NCBI GenBank assembly: GCA_019058515.1
Contig: JAHPYY010000083.1
Span: 1-38,276, forward strand
Reading direction: 5' to 3'
Length of the DNA stretch: 38,276 nucleotides
DNA from: Promethearchaeota archaeon
Lineage (GTDB): Archaea > Asgardarchaeota > Lokiarchaeia > Sigynarchaeales > SOKP01
A model generated the notes under the pieces. That model was given only the letters and a program-made list of their open reading frames with translations. It searched no databases and was not told where the DNA came from. Below, in pieces: positions 23,286 to 32,259 of the stretch. The first letter of the stretch is position 1. Every line of letters begins with the position of its first letter. Both the position numbers and the translations under genes were made by a program.

Positions 23286-23877
23286 TTTATTATTGGCTAT
23301 TGATTATACACTTCTTTAGAGAAATAGTGTTTAATTGCTAAAAAATTATTTTTATTATCTATTTAATACCTCTTGTTTGAAAATAAGTAGCGGGGTAAAC
23401 AATTAAAGAGAAAGATTAAGAAATGTTGTAAAAAAAAGGGAATTACATTTTATTTGATTAAAAGGCAAAATTATTTAACTATGTTCCTCCACCGCTTCCG
23501 TTCCAACCTAAGACTATAGTAATCATAGGTAAAAAGGAAGCCATGCCGATTAACACAAATAAAAGAACTCTATAAAAATTGAAGAATTTCATCTATATAA
23601 CCTTTTTATTAAATGGAATTACTTAGTACGCCCAATTTCTAGAAAATTCTATTTAAACCCTGAGTTACATATTCTGAAATTTTACATTCCTGTCAAAAAA
23701 TAGCATCTCTCATTTGTTTAAGAATAAATTAAAATATCATTATCTTTTAATCCTACAATGATTTAAACTTTTCAAGTTCAAGATTTAAAGAGAACACCCA
23801 AAAGTCTTAAAAAATCAGTAAACATATTTTATACAAAAAGGCTTAAATATCATACTCCCTCCCAACTTCAATTAATA
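23286..23877. other. Intergenic region between RPA32-like gene and the giant split gene
   Basis: Besides the 37-residue frame at 23479-23592, this 592-base region is AT-rich with no other supported gene. A TATA-like element CTTAAATATC lies about 23842-23851, some 30 bases before the ATG at 23878, so that gene's transcript would have almost no leader. Confidence 0.55.
23479..23592 (-). CDS. Short membrane protein, 37 residues
   Basis: A minus-strand frame of 37 residues with a basic start (MKFFNFYRV), one hydrophobic helix of about 20 residues and a Gly/Ser-rich C-terminus (GWNGSGGGT). AAAAAGGTT about ten bases before the ATG could be a ribosome binding site. No family is recognised. It could be a real small membrane protein or chance; the hydrophobic continuity and start region favour a real gene. 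Confidence 0.45.
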   Translation of the reverse strand: MKFFNFYRVLLFVLIGMASFLPMITIVLGWNGSGGGT

Positions 23878-24711
23878 ATGAAAAAATTCCCTAATTTTGA
23901 ATTACTAAAAAAATTATCAAATCTCAAAGATAATACAAAAATTAGGGATATTTTTAATTCTTTAATTAATGACTTAAAAGAATATCTAAATATAGATGTG
24001 GTCAATACTGATGTGAAACTTCATGTTATTAATGATATCAAAGATAAAGTAAAATCAGAAAAAGATCATAATCATGCTATTAAATATTTTTATAGAGAAA
24101 ACACATTTCATTTTTATATTCATGAAGAATATAATCGATTTTTTCCTTTTTTATTACTCCAATGCGCTTATCTCACTTTTATACCCGACCATCTAAAAGA
24201 GACAAAATTAATAACTTTTGCGATTAACCAATTTGTTGAATATGATTTACAGGAATCCATATTATTACATGAATGGAGATCCTTTATAATTAAAAAATTT
24301 GTGGATCATGATTTTTTACTTAGTGAACCAGAAAAATTTCGATTTGATAAGTTTTTGCGCCTAAAAGAAACCAATTATAGAGAAAATCCTAAACAATTTT
24401 TTTTTAAGTATCTTAGGCAATATCAAAATTTAAACTACGATAATAATCTAATAAATCTTTTTAAAGGATTATTTGAAGGATTTCTTTTTAATTATTCAAA
24501 AGATTTTAAGAGAAAAAAATTTGCGGAGACTCTAAGAATCGTAACTAAAATTTTCTATTTTGTTAAAAACAGTGATACTCTCCAAGAATTTTATAAATAT
24601 TTTAGGACATTTAAAAATCAAGGGTTAATCCATACTAATTTGAGTATACGAAAATTTAAGAAAAACCTGATGTATATCAATAATTTGGGTCAAATTACAC
24701 CAACCTATTAA
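23878..24711 (+). CDS. N-terminal part of a TAA-interrupted giant protein, function unknown
   Basis: 277 residues, rich in Lys, Phe, Asn, Tyr and Ile, with no recognised domain. Long amphipathic helices and aromatic residues dominate (FYIHEEYNRFFPFLLLQCAYL; KYFRTFKNQGLIHT). Reading stops at TAA 24709-24711, but the same frame stays open for another 32 codons and then runs into the 895-residue frame at 24808. The two are probably one gene of about 1,205 codons with one in-frame stop. Upstream there is a TATA-like box about 30 bases before the ATG and no Shine-Dalgarno sequence. Whether this piece is made alone, joined by readthrough, or is part of a decaying gene cannot be told from the sequence. 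Confidence 0.6.
   Translation: MKKFPNFELLKKLSNLKDNTKIRDIFNSLINDLKEYLNIDVVNTDVKLHVINDIKDKVKSEKDHNHAIKYFYRENTFHFYIHEEYNRFFPFLLLQCAYLTFIPDHLKETKLITFAINQFVEYDLQESILLHEWRSFIIKKFVDHDFLLSEPEKFRFDKFLRLKETNYRENPKQFFFKYLRQYQNLNYDNNLINLFKGLFEGFLFNYSKDFKRKKFAETLRIVTKIFYFVKNSDTLQEFYKYFRTFKNQGLIHTNLSIRKFKKNLMYINNLGQITPTY
24709..24711 (+). other. In-frame TAA interrupting the 1,205-codon reading frame
   Basis: The frame is open for 277 codons before and 927 codons after this TAA. The 32 codons between it and ATG 24808 translate to a protein-like, mixed-polarity stretch (YDWKALNIANLACNIKFN and on). See findings. Confidence 0.75.
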
Positions 24712-24807
24712 TATGATTGGAAGGCCTTAAATATAGCCAATCTAGCTTGTAATATCAAATTTAATCCCCTTTTAGAGAAATCTAAGGTCGATAAAATCAT
24801 AAACCAC

Positions 24808-27495
24808 ATGCCTTTTTTAGCTATGTCAAAACTGGCAGTAAATAATTTCACTACAGAATTATCGGCACTTTTAGTTGTACCCAAGGTTTATTTAAAAGAA
24901 TTTACATATACTTTGGAAAAAATGGAACAATGGGGCTATATTATCGAACAATCTTGTTTCTTACTTGAAAAGTATGACTTTTTTCTGAATTTAAATTATT
25001 TTAGAGATTTCTATAAAAAAGGGCACATCATAGATCCTAATACTAATGAGTATTCAGAAAAATATGAACTAAAATTTACAAAAAAGTATAGTACAAATTT
25101 TAAGAAATCAAATCTTAATCTCTTAGATTTTTTAATATTAGATAGAATTAGGTTCTTTTCTTATGTTGGAGTGACATTTTCAAGAAGAACAGAAATTGCT
25201 AATGTTATCAAAACTGATTGGAATAATTATTCTATAAGTGAGAAAACAACAATTAAAGAAATTGAAAAAAATTATGAAATTTTAACCAATTCTCCATCAC
25301 TCCAAGAAGACTTTCTAAATTACTTAAGAAATAATCAAAGTTATGGTTTTTTTTACCTTCTGTACGATTTAGAAAAATGGGTAAATTATGCTCAAATTAT
25401 TGAGAAGGTATCTATTGGTAAGAATAGCAATTTTACCCAGTTTAAACAATTTTACGAAAAAGAAAATATTCTTAGGAAAATTGAGGAGAGTGAGATTTTT
25501 GATGGAATTGATTCTAATTCTAAACTGTTTAAATCTATCTTCTTATCATACATTAATGATAGAAAATACTATGAAAAAGAGGTTAATAAGTTCAAATTTT
25601 ATTACCAATTCATGAAGTTATGTTCCATCCTAAAAGTAATCAGTTTAATATCCGTTAAAAGGCTAGTTTCTAATCCCAACTTATTGAGAAATATAGTAGA
25701 TATCAAAAAAAAAAAGTTAAGGGATATATCAAAAAGAGAAAAAATAAAATATGCTACAAGTACTTCGATTAATCTGAGAATAAACGATTTACTAGATAAA
25801 AAGATTATCAAACCCTATTTAATTGATAGTATTTGGAATAATTCAGTTGCAAGCTACTTTCCTCAAATGATTTTAAAGAATTCCAGTGAAGTTAGAGAAA
25901 AAATAGAGCAAATTAAGTATTACTTTCCTAAAGTTTATTTCTATAACGCTAAAGATTTATTTAATCATGAAAGATACATATTTTTTCAATTCTTTATTCC
26001 TTTTTTAACAAATAGCGAGAAAGTATTGTTTTTATCTCTATTGTATCACCTTTTTAAAAAAGATCTTCTTTCTTTCAAACGATATTCCTGGAATGGTTTT
26101 TTGCGTACTTTTTCAAGAAAAGATTTCTACGATTTTCAAAATAAGGAGTTTTTTTATACCAGGGATCTTTACGACCAATACTTTCTTTATGTTAGAAGAA
26201 CTTTAGGTGAAGAATTGAAACCAATTAAAGATTGTCTTACCACTATCCCTCGAATTTGGTCATATACCGCTAGTATGTCAACTCTTGCCAAGAAAGTTAG
26301 AATGCGTATTAAAAAGGACGAAATTAGTTTTGATGCTATAGATCTACAAAATCTGATAAATTTTAACCTAAACTTGGTAAAAATACTTACTGGTAAACAA
26401 TTTTTTATCCATAATAGAAAGGAAATATTCTTTAAACGATACATAAGGTCCATTAAGGTCATTCCTACCCTTAAAAAATTTGGATTTGGACAATTTTTCT
26501 TATATGTTACACCATTTAATTACGATGAAATAGATCTGAAATTGCTACTTTCAAATACCTTCCAAAGTGTAAAACACCTCGCTTCAATTGATTCTACTGA
26601 TTCGCTTTTAATCAAATACATCTTTCCTTTTAACGAACCAAACACTTCCTACCTAAACTGGTTAGCAAAATCGAAAAGGAACGTCCGCGATTATTGCTTA
26701 TTTAGCATTAAATCCATAACTCAAATCTTCCAACTTAACACCAACTTAACCTCAAACGGATGGAATATTGACCCGAATAATCTCAAAACGCACATTCAGA
26801 ATGTGCTGTTCAATCCGCATTGTACTATCCAAAGTTCTGATGTAAAACGGTGTAACATTGGAGACTTAGTTGTTACCGATAATTTTAAACCTAATTCTCC
26901 CCAATTCAAAGCACTGACGCAAGTATACAATTGGAAATCAATAAATCTCAAGGAAACTCTCGACTCTATGAACCAATCAATTTTCGAAGAGATTCGAGCC
27001 TTAATCAAAGAAGAGCTTGTTTATCCTTATATAAGCTTAAAAAACTTGGATTTTAAGGAGAAGATCCACATATTTTTACTCAACCTAGAAGAAGACACAT
27101 TAGATACTTTAAAAGAAGTGTTTCAATTCTTCAATTTTGGATACATATACGATATCGAGGGGGAATACTATATTTACGGATTCAAGAAGGAGAAAAAGAT
27201 TAAAAAAGGGCTGATTGTAAAATTATACCTCCCTGATTGCGAGTTATCCGAAATACTAAGAACGTTAGAATACATATTCCAGTACCTAAAGGTCGAACGC
27301 TACTTAATACTGACGGATTTGGTCGATGGTAAGCATCTTTTGAAATCAATCTACGGTGGAACGGAATTTCTCAAGGATTACAATCCGTTACAGAACTTAA
27401 TTTGGCTAGCAGAAAACAACAAGTGGAAAAACCACAGGTTATTCACAGATGATTTTCAATATGTGTATCCCGAGCTAATTTTCAAGGAAAAATAA
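24808..27495 (+). CDS. Large C-terminal part of the TAA-interrupted giant protein, function unknown
   Basis: 895 residues in the same reading frame as the 277-residue piece. No catalytic motif is recognised. Early on (about 10-60) there is a possible winged-helix-like stretch (ALLVVPKVYLKEFTYTLEKMEQWGYII), and the last ~200 residues (SIFEEIRALIKEELVYPYIS ... HIFLLNLEEDTLDTLKEVFQFFNFGYIYDIEGEYYIYGF) look like separate alpha/beta modules. Most of the protein is helical, aromatic and basic. From about 26,600 to the end, codons are noticeably less AT-biased than before. The ATG at 24808 has no Shine-Dalgarno sequence, which makes independent initiation uncertain. tRNA-iMet lies 56 bases beyond the stop on the other strand. 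Confidence 0.6.
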   Translation: MPFLAMSKLAVNNFTTELSALLVVPKVYLKEFTYTLEKMEQWGYIIEQSCFLLEKYDFFLNLNYFRDFYKKGHIIDPNTNEYSEKYELKFTKKYSTNFKKSNLNLLDFLILDRIRFFSYVGVTFSRRTEIANVIKTDWNNYSISEKTTIKEIEKNYEILTNSPSLQEDFLNYLRNNQSYGFFYLLYDLEKWVNYAQIIEKVSIGKNSNFTQFKQFYEKENILRKIEESEIFDGIDSNSKLFKSIFLSYINDRKYYEKEVNKFKFYYQFMKLCSILKVISLISVKRLVSNPNLLRNIVDIKKKKLRDISKREKIKYATSTSINLRINDLLDKKIIKPYLIDSIWNNSVASYFPQMILKNSSEVREKIEQIKYYFPKVYFYNAKDLFNHERYIFFQFFIPFLTNSEKVLFLSLLYHLFKKDLLSFKRYSWNGFLRTFSRKDFYDFQNKEFFYTRDLYDQYFLYVRRTLGEELKPIKDCLTTIPRIWSYTASMSTLAKKVRMRIKKDEISFDAIDLQNLINFNLNLVKILTGKQFFIHNRKEIFFKRYIRSIKVIPTLKKFGFGQFFLYVTPFNYDEIDLKLLLSNTFQSVKHLASIDSTDSLLIKYIFPFNEPNTSYLNWLAKSKRNVRDYCLFSIKSITQIFQLNTNLTSNGWNIDPNNLKTHIQNVLFNPHCTIQSSDVKRCNIGDLVVTDNFKPNSPQFKALTQVYNWKSINLKETLDSMNQSIFEEIRALIKEELVYPYISLKNLDFKEKIHIFLLNLEEDTLDTLKEVFQFFNFGYIYDIEGEYYIYGFKKEKKIKKGLIVKLYLPDCELSEILRTLEYIFQYLKVERYLILTDLVDGKHLLKSIYGGTEFLKDYNPLQNLIWLAENNKWKNHRLFTDDFQYVYPELIFKEK

Positions 27496-27551
27496 CTTTT
27501 AGAAACTCTCTACAAAACGCAAATTCGCAATATATTTTAAAAGAAAATTAG

Positions 27552-27652
27552 TAGCGGGGGTTCGATTTGAACGAACGGTCTCAGGGTATCTCAAGGGCAG
27601 ATCGTTATCCCTTATGAGCCCTGCGGCATAAACCAGGCTAGCCCACCCCGCT
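27552..27652 (-). tRNA. Initiator tRNA-Met(CAU) with a 25-nt intron
   Basis: Minus-strand acceptor AGCGGGG (27646-27652) pairs with CCCCGCT (27553-27559), then A73 at 27552; CCA is not encoded. The A1-U72 pair at the top and three G-C pairs at the base of the anticodon stem (CAGGG/CCCTG) mark an initiator rather than elongator tRNA. Anticodon CAT lies within the loop CTCATAA. The T arm is GTTCG-TTCAAAT-CGAAC. The intron (27588-27612) is at 37/38: central helix CTCA/TGAG, 5' bulge TA|A, 3' bulge AT|A, inner helix GGG/CCC, outer helix GGG/CCC. The mature molecule is 76 nt. Confidence 0.95.
27588..27612 (-). other. Intron of initiator tRNA-Met
   Basis: A 25-nt intron with a complete bulge-helix-bulge. 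The same CTCA/TGAG central helix as in the tRNA-Leu intron 2 is used. Confidence 0.93.
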
Positions 27653-27798
27653 AAAGTTGTAGTTAACAAAACGAAAGAAACCTTCGTAAGGGTGAGGTTA
27701 CATTTAGATATATTGAAGTAGGCTTTTAATGTTTTACTCTTTTTCAAGTGATTTAAAAATTTGAGTGAATAAAGAGTATAAAGAAGATTTACGAAATA

Positions 27799-28287
27799 AT
27801 GGATTATCATAAGTATATTTTCCATGGGCAATCCTTTAACCTTATTCTCTATAGCATTTCCAAATACGATCCGCACGTGTATTTGAAATGGAAAAAAAGG
27901 AACTTTAAAAATGTGAGTCAGCAAGATAGAAATAAACACGAGAAACTTGTCGAGCTTAATTTAGAAAACTTAACCTATATTTTCAATCTTTTAAAAAACC
28001 AACAAAATTTACGCGATATAACCATTAAAGAAAGATTAAAAGGAGATTACGTTACTTTTTCCTGGGAAAACGAAAATACGCGCAGTTTATGGATTAGAGC
28101 TAACAGTTTTTCAAAGGTCCTAAACTTTCCTCAAATTCAACTTTTACTTTTACTTATAGAACACTTACTCCACGAGAAAATTGCGTTTTCCACGTCAAAT
28201 TCAAAAAACATTAATCGTCGATTGTTTGAAAAAGATAATTCAAAAGAAGCTCTTAAAAAAACCGCTAATGGTTTGTATTTTGAATAA
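27799..28287 (+). CDS. Hypothetical protein, 162 residues
   Basis: Not recognised. The sequence is mixed alpha/beta, starts MDYHKYIFHGQSFNLIL, and contains a central helix-rich KHEKLVELNLENLTYIFNLLKNQQ, a WENENTRSLWIRANSF strand pair, and a leucine-rich IQLLLLLIEHLLHEKI helix. It is Lys/Asn-rich, as are its neighbours. No zinc, ATP or membrane motif is seen. It lies between the intron-bearing tRNA-iMet and the site-2 protease gene on the plus strand, 99 bases before the latter. It might be related to the giant gene upstream only by composition; I see no sequence repeat between them. Confidence 0.55.
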   Translation: MDYHKYIFHGQSFNLILYSISKYDPHVYLKWKKRNFKNVSQQDRNKHEKLVELNLENLTYIFNLLKNQQNLRDITIKERLKGDYVTFSWENENTRSLWIRANSFSKVLNFPQIQLLLLLIEHLLHEKIAFSTSNSKNINRRLFEKDNSKEALKKTANGLYFE

Positions 28288-28386
28288 CATTATCCCCCAA
28301 TTATTTTAATGTTTTAAAATCTAATAGTTAATCTTAATTTCCATACTTAATTTGAAATCATAAAAATAGTATACTTACTAAATTTT

Positions 28387-30213
28387 ATGCTTATCATAGA
28401 GACATTTTTAACTCTTTTTCCTTGGATAGTAATCAGCTCTGTTTTTTGGATTGTAGTTTTCGTTTTTGCCTATTTATTAAGGAAAAAGAAAGGTGCGGCT
28501 TACATATTCTTCCCTTTAATCGCTCTGTTTAAAACAAAAAGGCTAAATAATTTAATACGAAGGATAGCAGCAAAAAAGCCCAAAGTATGGCGCGTTTTTT
28601 GGACGATTGGAATATTTGTATCGTTTAGCTTCACGATTTACGCGTTTTACTTTTTCTTCGTCAATTTGTTTAATCTAATCATTGATCCGAGGATAGAAAA
28701 TGCAATCGCACCCTTAATTCCCGGAGTGACAATAGATTTGCCGTTATTTGCGTATTTAATACTTCCATTGTTGTTTATCATTACTACACACGAATTCGCT
28801 CACGGTATTTCGGCTTGTAACGACGATGTTGACATCAAATCTACTGGCGTTCTTGGAGCGGGATTGTTTTTATTAATTGGATTTGGAGCTTTTGTAGAAG
28901 TTAACGAAAGAGAATTAAATTCTTCAAAATTCCATCGCAATACTAGGTTGCGGATTGCAGCTGCTGGAACCTATGTCAACGCCATCACCGTAGGGATTGC
29001 ACTTATTCTAATCGTCTCGTTTCCTTTGTTAGTTTCACCCTTTTATGGAGCCATCCCTCAAGTTGGTTTGGTTCTAACTCCAGAAGAGGGTGGTTTTAAC
29101 TATGGAAACCTATCAAACGACGACGCTATCGTTGCGATAAAAAAAAGTTTTCAAGATGACGACAAATACATTTATCTTTACGATGTTCAAGGCACTAACC
29201 CGTTACATCAAGTTTTATACAACGAGACGGGAATAATAGAATGCGCTGTTGGAGATCAACTGTCCGTTAAGACCTACAACCCTACAACCAATCAAGAATC
29301 TGTTAAAACCATCACATTGGGACCAAGATACGATTTAGGAATCGAATACGAGTACATCGATAATTACACCTTAAAAATAACGAAAGTATTTCCTGAAAGC
29401 GAAGGGGGGATTAATTATGATAAAGGTTTATCTGAAGGATTGTTAATTAAAGAAGTTAATAGTACAAAAATAGACCTATCAAACGAGATAAGGTTGGAAG
29501 GATTTTTATCTAATTTTGATCTGAAAAACTTAAATATAACCGATGAAAATGGCAACACATATATTTTAGATGTAAAAGTTGAGGGCGTTGTAATCGGGGT
29601 TCTTACCTATAGCGTTTTGTATTGGATGTATAAAAACGATGTAGGAAAGTTATTTACGAACAATTGGCCCCTATTCCTCATTAGAGAGTTATCTTGGTTA
29701 TTCATTATAGCATTTAGCATTACGCTTTTTAATATGTTACCGTTGCCTGTTTTTGATGGTGATAGAATTATGAAAGAAATTATTAATTCAATTTTTGGAG
29801 AGGATTATAGCGAAAAGAAGCAGAAAACCGACAGAATGCTCATCTCTGAAGAATCAAATAATTTTGAATTTACTCAGCTACGAGTAGACGAAATTAATCA
29901 AGTTAAGATGGTAATATACGACGAGAACGACTCTGATAAGACAAGTGAAATTATTGTTGCAGAGGAAAAGTATAATTTAATCGATTCGATTGGGGATGGA
30001 TATAACGACACTTTAAACTTGAATTTTGACTCAAAGAACCTTTCGAATAACAAGGCTCATCTTGATGTAACATATACTTACTGGAGTGATAGAAATAGCA
30101 AGAAAAAACGAAATATCTTAAACACTATTCGCCTTGTAACTTTATTCATCGTTGCTGGTAATTTTATTTTGTCGTTTTTAGCGTTTGGATTCAATCTCTT
30201 CTGGTTATATTAA
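28387..30213 (+). CDS. Site-2 protease (M50) family intramembrane metalloprotease with luminal insert
   Basis: Cleaves membrane-embedded substrates, typically to release a regulator. The 608-residue protein has several membrane segments (about 13-32, 70-95, 119-134, 190-212, then 430-450 and a C-terminal one). The zinc motif is HEFAH at 135-139, and the partner Asp lies in MLPLPVFDGDRIM with D457. A large soluble insert (about 215-400) between the membrane parts has the GLLIKEVN and VFPESEGG stretches typical of a PDZ-like domain. A second soluble region follows the FDG motif (about 460-580), longer than in most S2P proteins. The substrate is unknown; no anti-sigma-like partner is visible. 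Confidence 0.9.
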   Translation: MLIIETFLTLFPWIVISSVFWIVVFVFAYLLRKKKGAAYIFFPLIALFKTKRLNNLIRRIAAKKPKVWRVFWTIGIFVSFSFTIYAFYFFFVNLFNLIIDPRIENAIAPLIPGVTIDLPLFAYLILPLLFIITTHEFAHGISACNDDVDIKSTGVLGAGLFLLIGFGAFVEVNERELNSSKFHRNTRLRIAAAGTYVNAITVGIALILIVSFPLLVSPFYGAIPQVGLVLTPEEGGFNYGNLSNDDAIVAIKKSFQDDDKYIYLYDVQGTNPLHQVLYNETGIIECAVGDQLSVKTYNPTTNQESVKTITLGPRYDLGIEYEYIDNYTLKITKVFPESEGGINYDKGLSEGLLIKEVNSTKIDLSNEIRLEGFLSNFDLKNLNITDENGNTYILDVKVEGVVIGVLTYSVLYWMYKNDVGKLFTNNWPLFLIRELSWLFIIAFSITLFNMLPLPVFDGDRIMKEIINSIFGEDYSEKKQKTDRMLISEESNNFEFTQLRVDEINQVKMVIYDENDSDKTSEIIVAEEKYNLIDSIGDGYNDTLNLNFDSKNLSNNKAHLDVTYTYWSDRNSKKKRNILNTIRLVTLFIVAGNFILSFLAFGFNLFWLY

Positions 30214-30266
30214 TATTAATTTTATTTTCTATCCTTTCCTGATTTCTTAATGAAGGTCGCATTATA

Positions 30267-31223
30267 ATGAATGAAGTATGCACTTATTGTTCTGCCGACT
30301 CAATCTTCCACAGGAAGTATTCTGGAGAAAACCTGTGCCCAGATTGTTTTATAGAAAGTATTGAAAAAAAAATCTACAATACAATTTCTAAATATAAACT
30401 TCTTTCTCCTAAGGATAACATTGTTGTTGGCTTATCAGGGGGAAAAGATTCTATTTCTCTACTATATAACATAATTCAGATTCAGAAAAGAACGTATAAC
30501 GCAAATCCAATCAAAGCGCTATCTGTAGACGAGGGAATAAAAAACCACCGAGAAAAATCGATTAAAATTGCCCGTGATTTCTGTCGTAGGCATGACATAG
30601 AACATCAGGTTATATCGTTTAAAAACGAAATTGGCATGAACCTAGACGAAATAATTTCAAAGAATACGCAGAAAGATATCTTTACTTACGCATGCAATTA
30701 TTGCGCGGTTTTTAGAAGGCGTTTATTAAACGACTATTCAAAACGCTTAGACGCAACCGTGTTAATATTGGGTCACAATTTAACGGACCTCGCCGAAACC
30801 TTTCTAATGAACGTTTTACATAAAAGGACCAAAAAGATAGCAAATCAGAACTTAAAAAGCGAATTTGAAGCGGATATTTACAAATATTACGTAAGGAGGG
30901 CTTTTCCTTTAATGAAGATCCCAGAAGATGAAATTTCTCTTTATGCAAGGTTAAAAAACTTCGACTTTTACTCCGAACTCTGTCCGTACAGGGTGAGTCA
31001 ACCTATCTTACGGAAGCGATGTTTGCAATTTATCGAAGATTGTAGAAAATACAGTCCTGAAATTGAATTTAATTTATTCAACGCGTTTTCTGAAATTTCA
31101 GACGTGTTGTATACTCATTATAAAGGTAAAATGGATATTTCTCATTGTACTTCTTGTGGTTATCCCTCTGGTACATCGTTAAAGTGCCAATATTGCGCTA
31201 GATTGGAAGAAATTAAAAGATAA
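30267..31223 (+). CDS. tRNA 2-thiolation enzyme, Ncs6/TtuA (TIGR00269-type)
   Basis: Adds sulfur to a tRNA uridine, either U34 (Ncs6/Ctu1) or U54 (TtuA). The 318-residue protein has an N-terminal zinc finger (C5, C8, C24, C27), the ATP PP-loop SGGKDS at 57-62, the catalytic-site segment ACNYCAVFRRRLL, HNLTDLAETFLMNV, and a C-terminal zinc finger CTSCGYPSGTSLKCQYC. These features fit the archaeal Ncs6/TtuA group, where an iron-sulfur cluster bound by the middle Cys residues is often required. It is downstream of the protease gene by 53 bases. The ThiI-like protein at 14347 would handle U8, so the cell may have two tRNA thiolation activities. Confidence 0.93.
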   Translation: MNEVCTYCSADSIFHRKYSGENLCPDCFIESIEKKIYNTISKYKLLSPKDNIVVGLSGGKDSISLLYNIIQIQKRTYNANPIKALSVDEGIKNHREKSIKIARDFCRRHDIEHQVISFKNEIGMNLDEIISKNTQKDIFTYACNYCAVFRRRLLNDYSKRLDATVLILGHNLTDLAETFLMNVLHKRTKKIANQNLKSEFEADIYKYYVRRAFPLMKIPEDEISLYARLKNFDFYSELCPYRVSQPILRKRCLQFIEDCRKYSPEIEFNLFNAFSEISDVLYTHYKGKMDISHCTSCGYPSGTSLKCQYCARLEEIKR

Positions 31224-31232
31224 TTATAGCAT

Positions 31233-32228
31233 TTAATCTGGTACTGTAACAAATCCTCCCATTTCCTTTAACTTCGTATAACCTCTAATCTCATCTTTAA
31301 AAAGAGGAACTTCGATCAAGTTTTTTCCCAGCTTTTCCCTAAAAACGCTCCTTATCTTTTCTAAATTCCTTTGTTGCATATTTCTTCGTCCTCTGCAAAA
31401 ATCGCATAACTCAGAATTATCCTGGTATAGTTGATTGATAACGATGTTAGACACGGGAATTTCATGTTTTAGCAATTCGTTAATTAATCTTCCAGTCTCA
31501 GTTATCGCCATTTCTTCAGCAATCATAACCACGACAAACGAATTTTTCGTTGGATCCGTTAAATCTCCCCTCGCTTTTACCACCGACTCTTTTAATCGTT
31601 CTAACAACTCGAGAGAATTATCTTCGGGTTGTTCTTCTCTTGAAAACAACCTCTTAAAAGAACCAAAAAGTTTTCCTATTTTAACCCTCATCTTCAGTAG
31701 TTTTCCTAGCCAACCAGAAAGCGTTTCTGGTAAGCTTAAAAAACGAAGAGTATGACCTGTAGGAGCAGTATCGAAAATGACCAAATCATAATCGTGATCT
31801 GTTTCAATAAATTCTAATACTTTCGCAAATGCTAAAGTTTCGTCAATACCGGGTGGATTCATCGCGCCCAAATCGGCGAGATCTCCAATCCCCATGTTAT
31901 CAAACATACCTCCCATTCCTGGTAATTCCATATTACCCATGGGATTTAATCCATCAAACGCCTTAAATTCACTCATACTTACTTTAGGGTCGATTTCTAA
32001 TGCTGTCAAGTTTTCAATCCCCTCAATTGGAGTGGGCACTCCGGGTTGCAATTCTATACCCAGACTATCTCCTAACGAATGAGCAGGATCAGTGCTGATT
32101 ATTAATGTGTTTCTACCATGTTCTGCAGCCCAAATTGCAGATGCAGAAGCTGTACTTGTTTTTCCAACTCCTCCTTTTCCCCCAAACATTATCATTTTTA
32201 AATTCAATAGAGATTCGTTTAGTTCCAT
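31233..32228 (-). CDS. Get3/ArsA-type ATPase
   Basis: An ATPase of the ArsA/Get3 family; archaeal Get3 binds hydrophobic tail segments in the manner of the eukaryotic tail-anchored protein targeting factor. The deviant Walker A is GGKGGVGKT (16-24), with STDPAHSLGDSLG as switch I and DTAPTGHTLRFLSLPE (from residue 153) as switch II. The zinc dimerisation pair C275-x2-C278 (ELCDFC) supports Get3. Between them a Met/Gly/Leu-rich insertion (about 95-125, MGNMELPGMGGMFDNMG) could be the substrate-binding groove. I place the start at ATG 32228 because AAAGGTG lies six bases before it; a GTG at 32237 is the alternative. It ends 10 bases before the Ncs6/TtuA stop. Confidence 0.94.
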   Translation of the reverse strand: MELNESLLNLKMIMFGGKGGVGKTSTASASAIWAAEHGRNTLIISTDPAHSLGDSLGIELQPGVPTPIEGIENLTALEIDPKVSMSEFKAFDGLNPMGNMELPGMGGMFDNMGIGDLADLGAMNPPGIDETLAFAKVLEFIETDHDYDLVIFDTAPTGHTLRFLSLPETLSGWLGKLLKMRVKIGKLFGSFKRLFSREEQPEDNSLELLERLKESVVKARGDLTDPTKNSFVVVMIAEEMAITETGRLINELLKHEIPVSNIVINQLYQDNSELCDFCRGRRNMQQRNLEKIRSVFREKLGKNLIEVPLFKDEIRGYTKLKEMGGFVTVPD

Positions 32229-32259
32229 CTTTTTCACCTTTGTGTGATTAAATTATGTG

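Noticed and set aside
27499..27939. A 146-residue minus-strand open frame over the tRNA-iMet gene.
   Set aside because: It contains the whole tRNA and its intron and overlaps the start of the 27799 gene; no protein-like motif is present.
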